Source of the DNA: Sphingobacteriaceae bacterium
GTDB taxonomy: Bacteria > Bacteroidota > Bacteroidia > Sphingobacteriales > Sphingobacteriaceae
Direction: 5' to 3'
Assembly: GCA_014380615.1 (NCBI GenBank)
Contig: JACMJM010000056.1
Span: 1-64,000, forward strand
Length of the DNA: 64,000 nucleotides
Below are positions 1 to 7,756 of this stretch, one piece after another (position 1 is the stretch's first letter; each line of letters opens with the position of its first letter). The position numbers and the translations under genes were made by a program. The notes beneath the pieces were generated by a model. It did not search any database. It was not told the origin of the DNA and saw nothing but the letters and a program-made list of their open reading frames with translations.

Positions 1-77
1 ACCAGTTCTTCCAGGCTGGGTGGAAGCAATTGCAACTGATCGGAATCGTAGGGCTTAAAAACAGGCGTGGTTCCCAT
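1..77 (-). CDS. IS1182-like transposase, N-terminal fragment cut by window edge
   Basis: Reading leftwards from an ATG at 77, the 25 visible codons give MGTTPVFKPYDSDQLQLLPP and then SLEEL. The FKPYxxxQLxLLPPSLEEL opening is typical of IS1182-family DDE transposases with an N-terminal DUF772 domain. Only the start is visible and the rest lies beyond position 1. A palindromic terminal repeat candidate sits just upstream at about 111-137, consistent with an insertion sequence whose end is near 137. The family assignment rests on this short N-terminal signature only. Confidence 0.7.
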   Translation of the reverse strand, partial: MGTTPVFKPYDSDQLQLLPPSLEEL

Positions 78-110
78 GCCTTTAAAATACAAAAACCGCT
101 TGAAATAAAA

Positions 111-138
111 AAGAGGCTATCCTTTTGAGACAGCCTCT
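111..138. repeat. Terminal inverted repeat of the IS1182-like element
   Basis: The segment reads as an imperfect palindrome: gaggctatc, then cttttgagacagcctc. On the minus strand it begins gaggctgtctcaaaag, which recurs as solo copies at 2300-2315 and (with one change) 36852-36869. Its position about 35 bases upstream of the transposase start suits an insertion sequence end. The exact boundary and any target duplication cannot be fixed from one end. Confidence 0.5.
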
Positions 139-602
139 TCTACAGCTGCTTTTTATTCTACTTATACGTTCTTTTGAGGCCGGCTGCGCAGGGGCTTGGG
201 CTGCACACTCGCCAAACATCTGCCTACCTATGCATCTGCAACCTGCCCTATAAAGATGATAAAATCAGTTAATGCTCATCGTATAGCCATTTATATTTTC
301 AATTTTAGCACACCAGCAACCTCCCCTACAACGTACCTGCTTTGCATTTTAAACCTGATGGTACGGAAAGCCCGAAGTGTGGTTTGCCTGTGCATGGGGC
401 GGACTTGGAGGAACAGCAGGGCTTCCAGAAAATAGCAGCGGTTCAGCACCTTTTCAACTCAATTAAAACCTTAGGCACAAGTCAGATTCTGATCCCGCCA
501 GATGTTGGATAAAATGACGCGTCAGCACTCTCTACTTTATCTCCTTTGGCGCTCGCATACACCCTCCATCCCGAGAACCGCGAAAAATCACCTCTCCACC
601 TA
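138..602. other. Gene-free gap with a decayed gene-tail remnant
   Basis: No convincing coding region is seen. On the minus strand 158-178 reads LKRTYK followed by a stop. This matches the last six residues of the PL22-like lyase at 663-2063 with several synonymous differences, so 148-175 is probably the tail of a decayed paralogue or a duplicated 3' end. The rest has no recognisable motif. Open frames here are short and lack family features. Confidence 0.5.
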
Positions 603-636
603 ATGCCAAGAATCTAAATGTTATCGACTTTTGAGA
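603..636 (-). repeat. Solo insertion-sequence-end repeat, copy 1
   Basis: This 34-base segment matches the reverse complement of 36861-36894 at 32 of 34 positions. It ends in cgacttttgaga, the same tctcaaaagt core found in the IS-end repeat at 111-138. It lies just past the 3' end of the lyase gene. It is probably a remnant end of an IS or a MITE. Confidence 0.6.
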
Positions 637-662
637 ACAGACTTTTTGATAAAGCTTTTATT

Positions 663-2063
663 CTACTTATATGTCCTTTTCAACCAGGCCTCGGGTACCG
701 GAACAATACAAATATTCATAGATTTATTATCCTCAGACAACATTGCCGATTGAATTTGAATCCGCGTTCCGTCGGCACTGAAAGTGGGATGAATATGATC
801 AGAAGCCGTTTCTTTATGACCCGTTGTAAGAGGGATCATTTCTTTGGTATGCCTGTCGATAAGGTAAAGTGTTCTCGAAAAATCATCGCCAGTGGCCCAT
901 CGCCCGTCGGGAGAACCGTGCACGTGCCATAAACCGCTACCGCTTGGTGTTTGGCCTGCAATGGTCATTTCGCGCGTTCTAAGATTTATGATCGCCAAAC
1001 CAGTAGGCTTTTCGCGTGTGCCCGAAGGGCCCCATGCACTTTCCTGTCCGGGATTGGCACCGCCAACTGCCGTTCCGGGCTGATTAACTCCGGTAGTTTG
1101 GGTTCCCGGAATCTTTCTGTGTCCCATTATCGCCAATGCAACTTCATCGCGCGATATAACGGCTTCATGTGTTACCCACTCATAATCTGCTTCGGGATAT
1201 AAGGGACGCAGGCCAGTTCCATCGGCCATTACTGTCCAGGTACGTTGCGGAGATTTCCCGCCGGTTTCCCAGCAAAAAACTATTTCTCCGGGATACCAGG
1301 GGTTGGATTGTATATGCCCCACTTGAAAAGGCACAGACACTACGTGTTTAATCTCTCCTGTTTTAATATTCATTTTGGCAATTCCTGCCGGGCCTGCACC
1401 CATATTACGAGGGCCGAATGTTTCAGATATTTTTGTTCCTGCTGCTAAATATTTTGCTGATTCTTCCTTCCCTACACGGAAATAAACTGTCTCTTCGCCA
1501 CCATCCAGCGCCAGATCACCACTTGCTCCCATGGCAGCGGGAGTGGTTCCGCAAATACGCTGGTAATTTGAAGAGGCCCGCATCTTGCCCGCTTTACTAT
1601 CGGCGAAAACTTTTGCCAGGTCGACTTCGATAACCTGCATGGAACGATTACCTCCGCGCCTCTGCCGTTGAGTGGTATCAGTTGGCGCAGCCCTTGGTAT
1701 TCTGTTTGCATCACGCAAAAAATACAGCTTCATAGATTTTTGAGCAATGCACAAAGCCCCGCTATATCCTCCTTCGGTAACTTGTATTAAATCGCCTGTA
1801 TTTTCATTAACAGCCATCGCTTCGTCGGCAACGCGGCCAGACCTGAAAATTATCCACTGTCCGTCCGAAGTCCATTGAGGATGTGTGGGATAAATTTTGC
1901 TATCCCCGTTGGGAGTACTTGTTAAAAAAGTGAGCATGGTTCCCGTAACCGGATCCTTTACCACCTTACGTTCGGAAGGAAATCTTTTGCCTATTTGCGG
2001 ATATGCCGAAAATGACAGCAATAGAGATGCACTCAGGAATAAAAAAAATCTCTTTTTAGTCAT
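663..2063 (-). CDS. PL22-like oligogalacturonate lyase family protein (beta-propeller)
   Basis: This 466-residue protein has a signal peptide (residues 1-22, ending in YPQ) and WD40/TolB-like propeller blades. Features shared with family PL22 oligogalacturonate lyases are HIQSNPW at 250-256, WVTHE at 296-300, GLWHVHGSPDGRW at 377-389 and DHIHPTFSADG at 422-432. In characterised PL22 enzymes such histidines carry out catalysis and bind Mn2+, so H250, H299, H423 and H425 are the candidates here. The expected role is cleaving short unsaturated oligogalacturonides in the periplasm during pectin breakdown. No other pectin genes are nearby, so it is an orphan and its substrate is unproven. A general TolB-like propeller of other function is the alternative. 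Confidence 0.6.
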   Translation of the reverse strand: MTKKRFFLFLSASLLLSFSAYPQIGKRFPSERKVVKDPVTGTMLTFLTSTPNGDSKIYPTHPQWTSDGQWIIFRSGRVADEAMAVNENTGDLIQVTEGGYSGALCIAQKSMKLYFLRDANRIPRAAPTDTTQRQRRGGNRSMQVIEVDLAKVFADSKAGKMRASSNYQRICGTTPAAMGASGDLALDGGEETVYFRVGKEESAKYLAAGTKISETFGPRNMGAGPAGIAKMNIKTGEIKHVVSVPFQVGHIQSNPWYPGEIVFCWETGGKSPQRTWTVMADGTGLRPLYPEADYEWVTHEAVISRDEVALAIMGHRKIPGTQTTGVNQPGTAVGGANPGQESAWGPSGTREKPTGLAIINLRTREMTIAGQTPSGSGLWHVHGSPDGRWATGDDFSRTLYLIDRHTKEMIPLTTGHKETASDHIHPTFSADGTRIQIQSAMLSEDNKSMNICIVPVPEAWLKRTYK

Positions 2064-2454
2064 AGCTCAATTGATTCGATTTTAAAAAGCTCTGTGATTA
2101 TCACCCCGGCTTTATTGGCAATCCAAATTACAAACAAAATACAGAGAGCCCGTTAAACACCGCGTATCATTTTTGTTATGCTAAAAGCGATAACAACGTT
2201 AAAAAACCGCCTTTGAGGAATGAAAATCTGAAGCCTTTTTTTACGGTGTATCATAACCATTGGGTTGCATTCCCCGTATACCCGTTTTCAGATAAAAAAA
2301 GAGGCTGTCTCAAAGATGCTGCCCATATTTTAAACCTGTCGAAAGATTGTTACGGTGAATCAAAAATTCGGTCGGCGAATCAGCCTGACGGCGGGGTAAT
2401 CTGATTGTCGCTGGCTTTGAGAGGGGCTGGCAGAAAACCATAAATTAAGTTCCC
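2064..2454. other. Intergenic region with solo IS-end repeat
   Basis: This gap lies between the lyase start and a histidine kinase. It contains agaggctgtctcaaag at 2300-2315, the core of the IS-end repeat. It also contains a 15-base segment, cctgtcgaaagattg at 2335-2349, that recurs inverted at 36933-36947 beside another copy of the same IS-end core. No gene is supported. Promoters for both divergent genes must lie here, but no clear consensus could be picked. Confidence 0.5.
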
Positions 2455-4869
2455 TTGAAAAAACACAGATCAGTTAATATTGAAGGTCCCTCTATTCTGC
2501 TTTCTCTCGAGAAATTAAAGGTTATCATCACTTTGATAATTCTGGGGGCAGTCTGCTTTGGTTTTTTTAATTGGTGGCTTAAAATAATTGACGCTCCGCT
2601 TTCGCCTTCATACAGATTCTATCCCCTACCGTATCTTATTTTAATTATACTGTCTGCTTTATTAATTATACCCGAAAAAACCACGCATTCGTTACGATAT
2701 ACCAATATCGCCAGACTCACATCATTAACAATTATATTTATTGCTCTAATAAGCATTTTATTGCATTTTAACAGGGGTATGGCTATCGAAAACTCCGCGT
2801 TAATCATACCTGAAAACTCCGCTTTTTTATTTCTTTTAACAGGAATTTCCCTTTTGTTTCTCAACAGCGGCAAGCCGTCATTCGCGCATTCGGTAGCCTT
2901 GCTCATTATATCTATAGCGGTACTTTTACTTATAGGATATGCCTATCAAATGCCCGAGTTTTTTATCCCGTTTCAAATCCGCTACATATCGGTTCCTGAA
3001 ACCATTTTGCTTCTGCTATTAGCGGTATCTATACTTCTGGCCGGAAAAAACAAGGGCTATATGGCCGAAATAATCAGTCCTTACAGTGGCGGACATATTG
3101 CCCGCAAACTATTGCCAATGCTTTTTCTTACCCCTTTATTTTTCGGGATTATAAGATTATATAGTGAAAAATCGGGATTATACACCGCCGCGCAGGGCAC
3201 CGTATTATTTTTCGGGGCCGTATTAATTATTTTCCTCTTCACCATATTAAACTCTGTTAAAGAAGCTAATAAATTAGGCCTTAGCCTTGAGGCTGAAATT
3301 GACGAACGCGAGAAAGCTGAAACAGAAATTAAAAACAGTAACCGGTTTCTTGAAACTATACTTGAGAATATCCCTAACATGATATTTGTAAAAAAAGGCA
3401 GGGAACTTCGGTTTGCGGCACTTAACAAAGCCGGCGAACAATTACTCGGAATCTCTCGCCAGGAATATATCGGCAAAACCGATGATGACGTGTTTCCGAA
3501 AGAGCAGGCGGAGTTTTTTAAGAAAAAAGACTGGGAAGTTTTTGAAAACGAAACCGTTGTAGTAATTGAAGAAGAGCCTGTTTATACGAAAGATGGCGAG
3601 CGCTGGCTAAGAACCAAGAAGATTCCGGTTAAGGACGAAAACGGTTTGCCGCTATACATTGTTGGAATATCCGAAGATATTACTGAAAAAAGGGAACAGG
3701 ATGAGAAACTAAAACAGTTTTACACCGAGTTAGAACATAAGGTAAAAGAGCGCACGCGCGAACTTTCTAACAGCGAAAAGCGTTTTCGTGCCTTGATCGA
3801 AAACAGCACCGACGGGATTACGATTACTAATTCCTCGTCCGAAATTATTTATGAAAGTCCGGCTGTAGAACGAATGACCGGATACCCTCTAAAAGAGAGA
3901 ACCGGAACTTCATTGTTCGACCACATTTACCCTGATGATTTGGAGAAATGCCATAAACTTTATCAGGATTTATCGGCCAATCCGGGAAAACCGATTTTCG
4001 GACAATTCAGAATCATCCATAAAAACGAAGATTATATCTGGATAGAAGGCACCGCTACCAATTTAGAGAGAGATGAAAGTGTTAAAGCTACCATTTTCAA
4101 CTATCGGGATATAACCGAACGAAAAAAACATGAACATGAACGAGAGGTGCTTATTCAACAGCTTACCCGCCATAATAAAGACCTCCGACAGTTTTCTTAT
4201 ATCACATCGCATAATTTGAGGGCACCGGTATCAAACCTGCTCGGCTTGTTAGGCCTGTTAAATTTTACACACGTTGAAGACCAGTCATTAAAAGAAATTA
4301 TAAATGGATTTAAAATTTCAACAAACTCTTTAAACGACACCATAAACGACCTTTTAAGTATCCTGTATATTAAAGAAAATTCGACCATGGAGCTTGAAGA
4401 TATCCATGTACCGGGTTTAATAGAAAAAATATTCGGGCAGGTTTCTAATCTTATTGAAAAGATTGACCCTGAAATTGAGGCAGATCTGAAACCCGGCAGC
4501 ATTATTCACTTTAACAAGGCTTATCTCGAAAGTATATTTCTTAACTTGCTAACCAATGCTCTAAAATACAGATCGGCCGAACGAAGGCTGAAACTGACAT
4601 TAAAACTAGAGGAATTTGAAGATAAAACCGTAGTCTGTTTTCAGGATAATGGAATTGGCCTGGACTTAGAAAGCTGTAAAACCAAGATTTTTGGCTTGTA
4701 CCAAAAGTTTCATAACCATCCGGACAGTAAGGGACTGGGGTTGTATCTGGTAAAAACACACATGGAAGCACTTGGTGGTAGTATTGAAATAGAGAGTGCT
4801 TTAAACATAGGAACAAAGTTCATTTTAACGTTTAACAAAATATATGCTGAACAAAGTTCTGTTCATTGA
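2455..4869 (+). CDS. Membrane PAS-PAS sensor histidine kinase
   Basis: The 804-residue protein begins with a TTG codon, because an in-frame stop at 2446-2448 excludes an earlier start. Residues 20-285 hold about eight hydrophobic segments forming a membrane sensor domain. Two PAS/PAC domains follow, at about 287-410 and 440-565. The dimerisation region contains SHNLRAP with the phospho-accepting His586. The ATPase domain shows NALKY (N box), DNGIGL (G1) and KGLGLYLVK (G2). The kinase overlaps the next gene, a single-domain response regulator, by 26 bases, so the two very likely work as a pair. The membrane domain and H box resemble those of the kinase at 14778-16742. The signal sensed is unknown. 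Confidence 0.9.
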   Translation: MKKHRSVNIEGPSILLSLEKLKVIITLIILGAVCFGFFNWWLKIIDAPLSPSYRFYPLPYLILIILSALLIIPEKTTHSLRYTNIARLTSLTIIFIALISILLHFNRGMAIENSALIIPENSAFLFLLTGISLLFLNSGKPSFAHSVALLIISIAVLLLIGYAYQMPEFFIPFQIRYISVPETILLLLLAVSILLAGKNKGYMAEIISPYSGGHIARKLLPMLFLTPLFFGIIRLYSEKSGLYTAAQGTVLFFGAVLIIFLFTILNSVKEANKLGLSLEAEIDEREKAETEIKNSNRFLETILENIPNMIFVKKGRELRFAALNKAGEQLLGISRQEYIGKTDDDVFPKEQAEFFKKKDWEVFENETVVVIEEEPVYTKDGERWLRTKKIPVKDENGLPLYIVGISEDITEKREQDEKLKQFYTELEHKVKERTRELSNSEKRFRALIENSTDGITITNSSSEIIYESPAVERMTGYPLKERTGTSLFDHIYPDDLEKCHKLYQDLSANPGKPIFGQFRIIHKNEDYIWIEGTATNLERDESVKATIFNYRDITERKKHEHEREVLIQQLTRHNKDLRQFSYITSHNLRAPVSNLLGLLGLLNFTHVEDQSLKEIINGFKISTNSLNDTINDLLSILYIKENSTMELEDIHVPGLIEKIFGQVSNLIEKIDPEIEADLKPGSIIHFNKAYLESIFLNLLTNALKYRSAERRLKLTLKLEEFEDKTVVCFQDNGIGLDLESCKTKIFGLYQKFHNHPDSKGLGLYLVKTHMEALGGSIEIESALNIGTKFILTFNKIYAEQSSVH

Positions 4870-5251
4870 TGATGATAGCGTTGCCCTGATGCTAAATAAA
4901 ATGCTGGTTGATAAAGCATTCTTCGCGCGAGAAACTATAACCGCTTTAAACGGGCGATTAGCTCTTGATTATTATATAGAATTGCTTAACAAGCCCGAAG
5001 AGGAACTGGCGTACCCCAAATTGGTGTTTCTTGATTTGAATATGCCGGTAATGGACGGCTGGGATTTTTTGGAAGAATTTACAAAATCAATTTTTCCGAA
5101 GTTGCGGCATACTAAAATAATAGTACTATCCTCTTCGATAAATCCCGAAGATAAAGAACGGTCTAAACGCTACCCGATGGTAATTGATTTTATCCCTAAA
5201 CCTGTTACGGTAGACATACTTAAGAAATTGTTAGTTGATTGTTCGGAGTAA
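4844..5251 (+). CDS. Single-domain response regulator (CheY-like)
   Basis: The 135 residues form one receiver domain with no output domain. The acidic pocket is FIDDD near the start, the phospho-acceptor is Asp64 in FLDLNMPVMDGW, and the conserved lysine lies in FIPKPV. The gene starts inside the 3' end of the upstream kinase, indicating translational coupling and a cognate pair. It probably relays phosphate or acts by protein contact. A paralogue of the same architecture lies at 28459-28848. Confidence 0.93.
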   Translation: MLNKVLFIDDDSVALMLNKMLVDKAFFARETITALNGRLALDYYIELLNKPEEELAYPKLVFLDLNMPVMDGWDFLEEFTKSIFPKLRHTKIIVLSSSINPEDKERSKRYPMVIDFIPKPVTVDILKKLLVDCSE

Positions 5252-5688
5252 GTAAGTAAAAAAGAGGGTGTAACTTTCTGATGAGGAGGTAATCTCTAAA
5301 AACACTGAAAACACTGAAAGCAATGTGGCATCAGTTCACACGGGCTGCGCCTTGCTTTCCCAAACCCACTGACCGAGCTTCAGAAAACAAGCCAAGGCCC
5401 TTCCCCTGCACAGGGCCCCATTCTTACCGGCACTGACGGGAGGACACAGCCTCCGTATGTTAAATTTTGCTGGGATGTCGGATTGCTGGACGCCAAAATA
5501 AAACGCTTCTATTCGATACAGAATCGCAGCATCTGTCATAGTAGCCTGTACTAAGTCTGACGAAGTACCTATTTCCATAATACCGATGATTAAGTGAGGT
5601 AAATACACATATATTCATAGAAGTTAAAAACCGGGGTGTGCAGCAAGGAAAACACCCATTATAACATCCATGGTTAGATGTCCGCTCA
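5252..5688. other. Convergent intergenic region carrying repeat A
   Basis: Apart from the dispersed repeat at 5320-5540, this region shows agagggtgtaac near 5263-5275, which resembles insertion-sequence termini. It also contains an aacactgaaa direct repeat near 5300-5319. Neither flanking gene shows a clear intrinsic terminator. No gene is supported. Confidence 0.5.
5320..5540 (-). repeat. ~225 bp dispersed repeat, copy A
   Basis: Read on the minus strand, this segment aligns along its whole length with 36957-37184, at roughly three quarters identity by eye. Conserved blocks include ttggcgtcca, gacatcccagca, cctcccgtcagtgcc, ccttggcttg, ctgaagctcgg and cagcccgtgtga. It sits in a convergent gap between the response regulator and the Omp85-like gene. 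An open frame across it is not convincing as a gene. It may be a MITE-like element or an unrecognised structured sequence. Confidence 0.75.
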
Positions 5689-6885
5689 TTAGAAACGCTG
5701 CCTCAGTGCTACCGTGGGTTGCAATCCTTCTTTAGAGAATCCCGCATCTACTCTTACAAAAAAGCGATTAAATGGCGTTAAGAAGATTGCCGCACCATAG
5801 CCATGGTGGATCGCGTCAGATTCTTCTTCCTTTATCCAAACCCTTCCCACATCATAAAACCCGATAATACCGGTTTTCCCGCGGAGTATAGAGCGAAGAA
5901 AACGAGGGAAAGTGATCCGTGCTTCGAGATTGTTGTATAAAAGGTTATCGCCGGCGAAACGAAATTTACGGTAGCCGAGCAAATTTTCCTGGCTACCAAG
6001 GAAAGCACTTTGATAAAATGCTGTTTTGCCAAGAGTAAACCCGGCTCCGATACGGTTAGCCAAAACAATATTTCCAGTTTTATCGAGAGATTTGTAAAAC
6101 GAAAACTGAGGAAATGCCTGAGTATAATCACTCGATTTATTGTTTAGCCCCCGATATCCGTGTACACGTAAATTGAAATAGTGGCCCTTGGTAGGGGATC
6201 TTAAATTGTCGCGGGTATCGCGGTTCAGATTCAAAATCAGTCCCCCGTGGGTTTTAGTCTCCTGTAAATGTTCGTATTGATTTATTATTGCTGGGCTATT
6301 AATATAACGGCCGGGATTATCGCCGGGATTAAACACAAAATGCTGAAGTGCCGGGCCAAAGCTTATAGACGAATTGCCGGGCAAACGAACACGAAAAGCA
6401 GGTTCCAGTTGATAGAATGAGAAATTTACCCGGTAAAATACTCTGAAATCGCCGCTTTGGTCGAATAATGTATTATTTCCTCTCCCGAAAAAGTTGAGAA
6501 TATTTCCCTTAATATCCGCCAGACCACCCAAGGTTATGTCGGTATTTTTAAGTACCGAAAGCCACTCGGCCCGATATTCGAAAATGAGGGCTTTTGTGCG
6601 CAAACCTTTAATTGCTGTAACTTTCTGATAAGCGGAATCGATTGACTTTTGTCCCTGGATTCTAAAACCCAGGCCCAAAAACAAGCCGTCTATTGCGCGT
6701 AGATCTCCTGTCGGCGAAATACGCCTGGCCTTCTTGTCGGGTTTTTTTTGAATGCCTGCTGTATCTTTAAGAAGTAATTTGGCGGTATCGCCAATTGATG
6801 TACTATCGTTTACGGTATATCCGGTTTGTGCGAAACCTGGAAATGCTAAATAAAGTACTATAACGGTTATTAGAATTTGTTTCAT
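5689..6885 (-). CDS. Omp85/BamA-type outer membrane beta-barrel protein
   Basis: The 398-residue protein has a signal peptide (cleavage near FPGFAQ, residue 20). Its C-terminal half resembles the Omp85 barrel: SPTKGHYFNLR, LGYRKFRFAGDN, LEARITFPRF, GFYDVGRVW and a terminal aromatic residue (RQRF) that acts as a barrel assembly signal. No POTRA repeats are present, and there is no metallophosphoesterase domain of the kind often fused to such barrels in Bacteroidota. It should lie in the outer membrane. It could be a partner-dependent translocon or the barrel part of a split system. The function is unknown. Confidence 0.75.
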   Translation of the reverse strand: MKQILITVIVLYLAFPGFAQTGYTVNDSTSIGDTAKLLLKDTAGIQKKPDKKARRISPTGDLRAIDGLFLGLGFRIQGQKSIDSAYQKVTAIKGLRTKALIFEYRAEWLSVLKNTDITLGGLADIKGNILNFFGRGNNTLFDQSGDFRVFYRVNFSFYQLEPAFRVRLPGNSSISFGPALQHFVFNPGDNPGRYINSPAIINQYEHLQETKTHGGLILNLNRDTRDNLRSPTKGHYFNLRVHGYRGLNNKSSDYTQAFPQFSFYKSLDKTGNIVLANRIGAGFTLGKTAFYQSAFLGSQENLLGYRKFRFAGDNLLYNNLEARITFPRFLRSILRGKTGIIGFYDVGRVWIKEEESDAIHHGYGAAIFLTPFNRFFVRVDAGFSKEGLQPTVALRQRF

Positions 6886-6993
6886 TTTTTAATGATGATT
6901 AATCATTACCCACTTAACATAATAATACACTTAGTGTTTCAAACATGAAACTGATGGTGATTTTAAATGTTAATTTAGCGAAGGTTATACTCC

Positions 6994-7629
6994 ATGAGTC
7001 CTTATAGAAAACGTCTTTTATGTTATGTACTTGGTATCATAACCCTTGGGTTTATAGCACTCACCATACTTATAGTCACCTTTCCGGAATCGGTTATCGA
7101 CAAAGAGTTTTCCGAAGAGATCCAGGAGCATCAGCATCCTATTTTAGATAATTTAATGAAAATTGTAAGCTCGGTAGGGATTTTTCCCTATTCGTTTATA
7201 CTCGTAATTGTAAGTGCCCTGATATTTTTTTTATTTAAATTAAGGAAAGAGGCTTTATACATCTGTTTAACCGGAATTTCGGGAGTGGTAAGTTCGGGTT
7301 TAAAAATTCTGATTAACCGGCCCCGGCCAACAGAAGACGTTGTTAGAATAATTGAACAAACCAAACGGCAAAGTTTCCCCAGTGGCCATGTGCTTTTTTA
7401 TGTAGTATTTTTTGGCTTTCTCGCTCTTTTAATGCACCACTTAAAAACCATACCGAGAAGCATTCGCATTACCGTTGGCGGTATTTCGCTCTTTCAAATC
7501 TTCATGGTTCCAATCTCCAGAGTTTATTTGGGTGCGCACTGGTTTACAGATGTATTGGGCGGCTTTTTACTGGGCATGCTTTGTTTGCTGATATTGAGCT
7601 ATATGTATCTGCGAAAGCCCGCATCATAA
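6994..7629 (+). CDS. PAP2-family membrane phosphatase
   Basis: The 211-residue integral membrane protein has all three PAP2 signature motifs: KxxxxxxRP (Lys104 to Pro112), PSGH (129-132) and SRxxxxxHxxxD (Ser175 to Asp186). His132 and His182 are the expected acid/base and nucleophile. Several transmembrane helices flank the motifs. Likely substrates are phosphatidic acid, phosphatidylglycerol phosphate or undecaprenyl pyrophosphate; the sequence does not decide between them. It is a single gene divergent from the Omp85-like gene. Confidence 0.93.
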   Translation: MSPYRKRLLCYVLGIITLGFIALTILIVTFPESVIDKEFSEEIQEHQHPILDNLMKIVSSVGIFPYSFILVIVSALIFFLFKLRKEALYICLTGISGVVSSGLKILINRPRPTEDVVRIIEQTKRQSFPSGHVLFYVVFFGFLALLMHHLKTIPRSIRITVGGISLFQIFMVPISRVYLGAHWFTDVLGGFLLGMLCLLILSYMYLRKPAS

Positions 7630-7756
7630 CCTGCCTTGTTTTTTATCAGGTAATAGGCCAGAAAGCAAGGATATTTATTTTCTTTCCTTAAACATGTCAT
7701 CTTATTCGTAATTTGATGCCCTAAACCTTTGCCAACGAGGTTGATGAGTAATAAAA

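Noticed and set aside
196-435. 79-residue open frame in the left intergenic gap
   Set aside because: No family signature and low-complexity mixed composition; the region looks like decayed DNA.
2213-2404. 63-residue open frame upstream of the first kinase
   Set aside because: Runs through the solo IS-end repeat with no coding features.
3081-3476. 131-residue minus-strand open frame inside the first kinase gene
   Set aside because: It lies wholly within the kinase coding region on the other strand and has a serine- and asparagine-rich shadow composition.
5336-5608. 90-residue open frame on the minus strand across dispersed repeat A
   Set aside because: The frame is shared only in part with repeat B and breaks afterwards; no family features, and it sits in a repeat between convergent genes.
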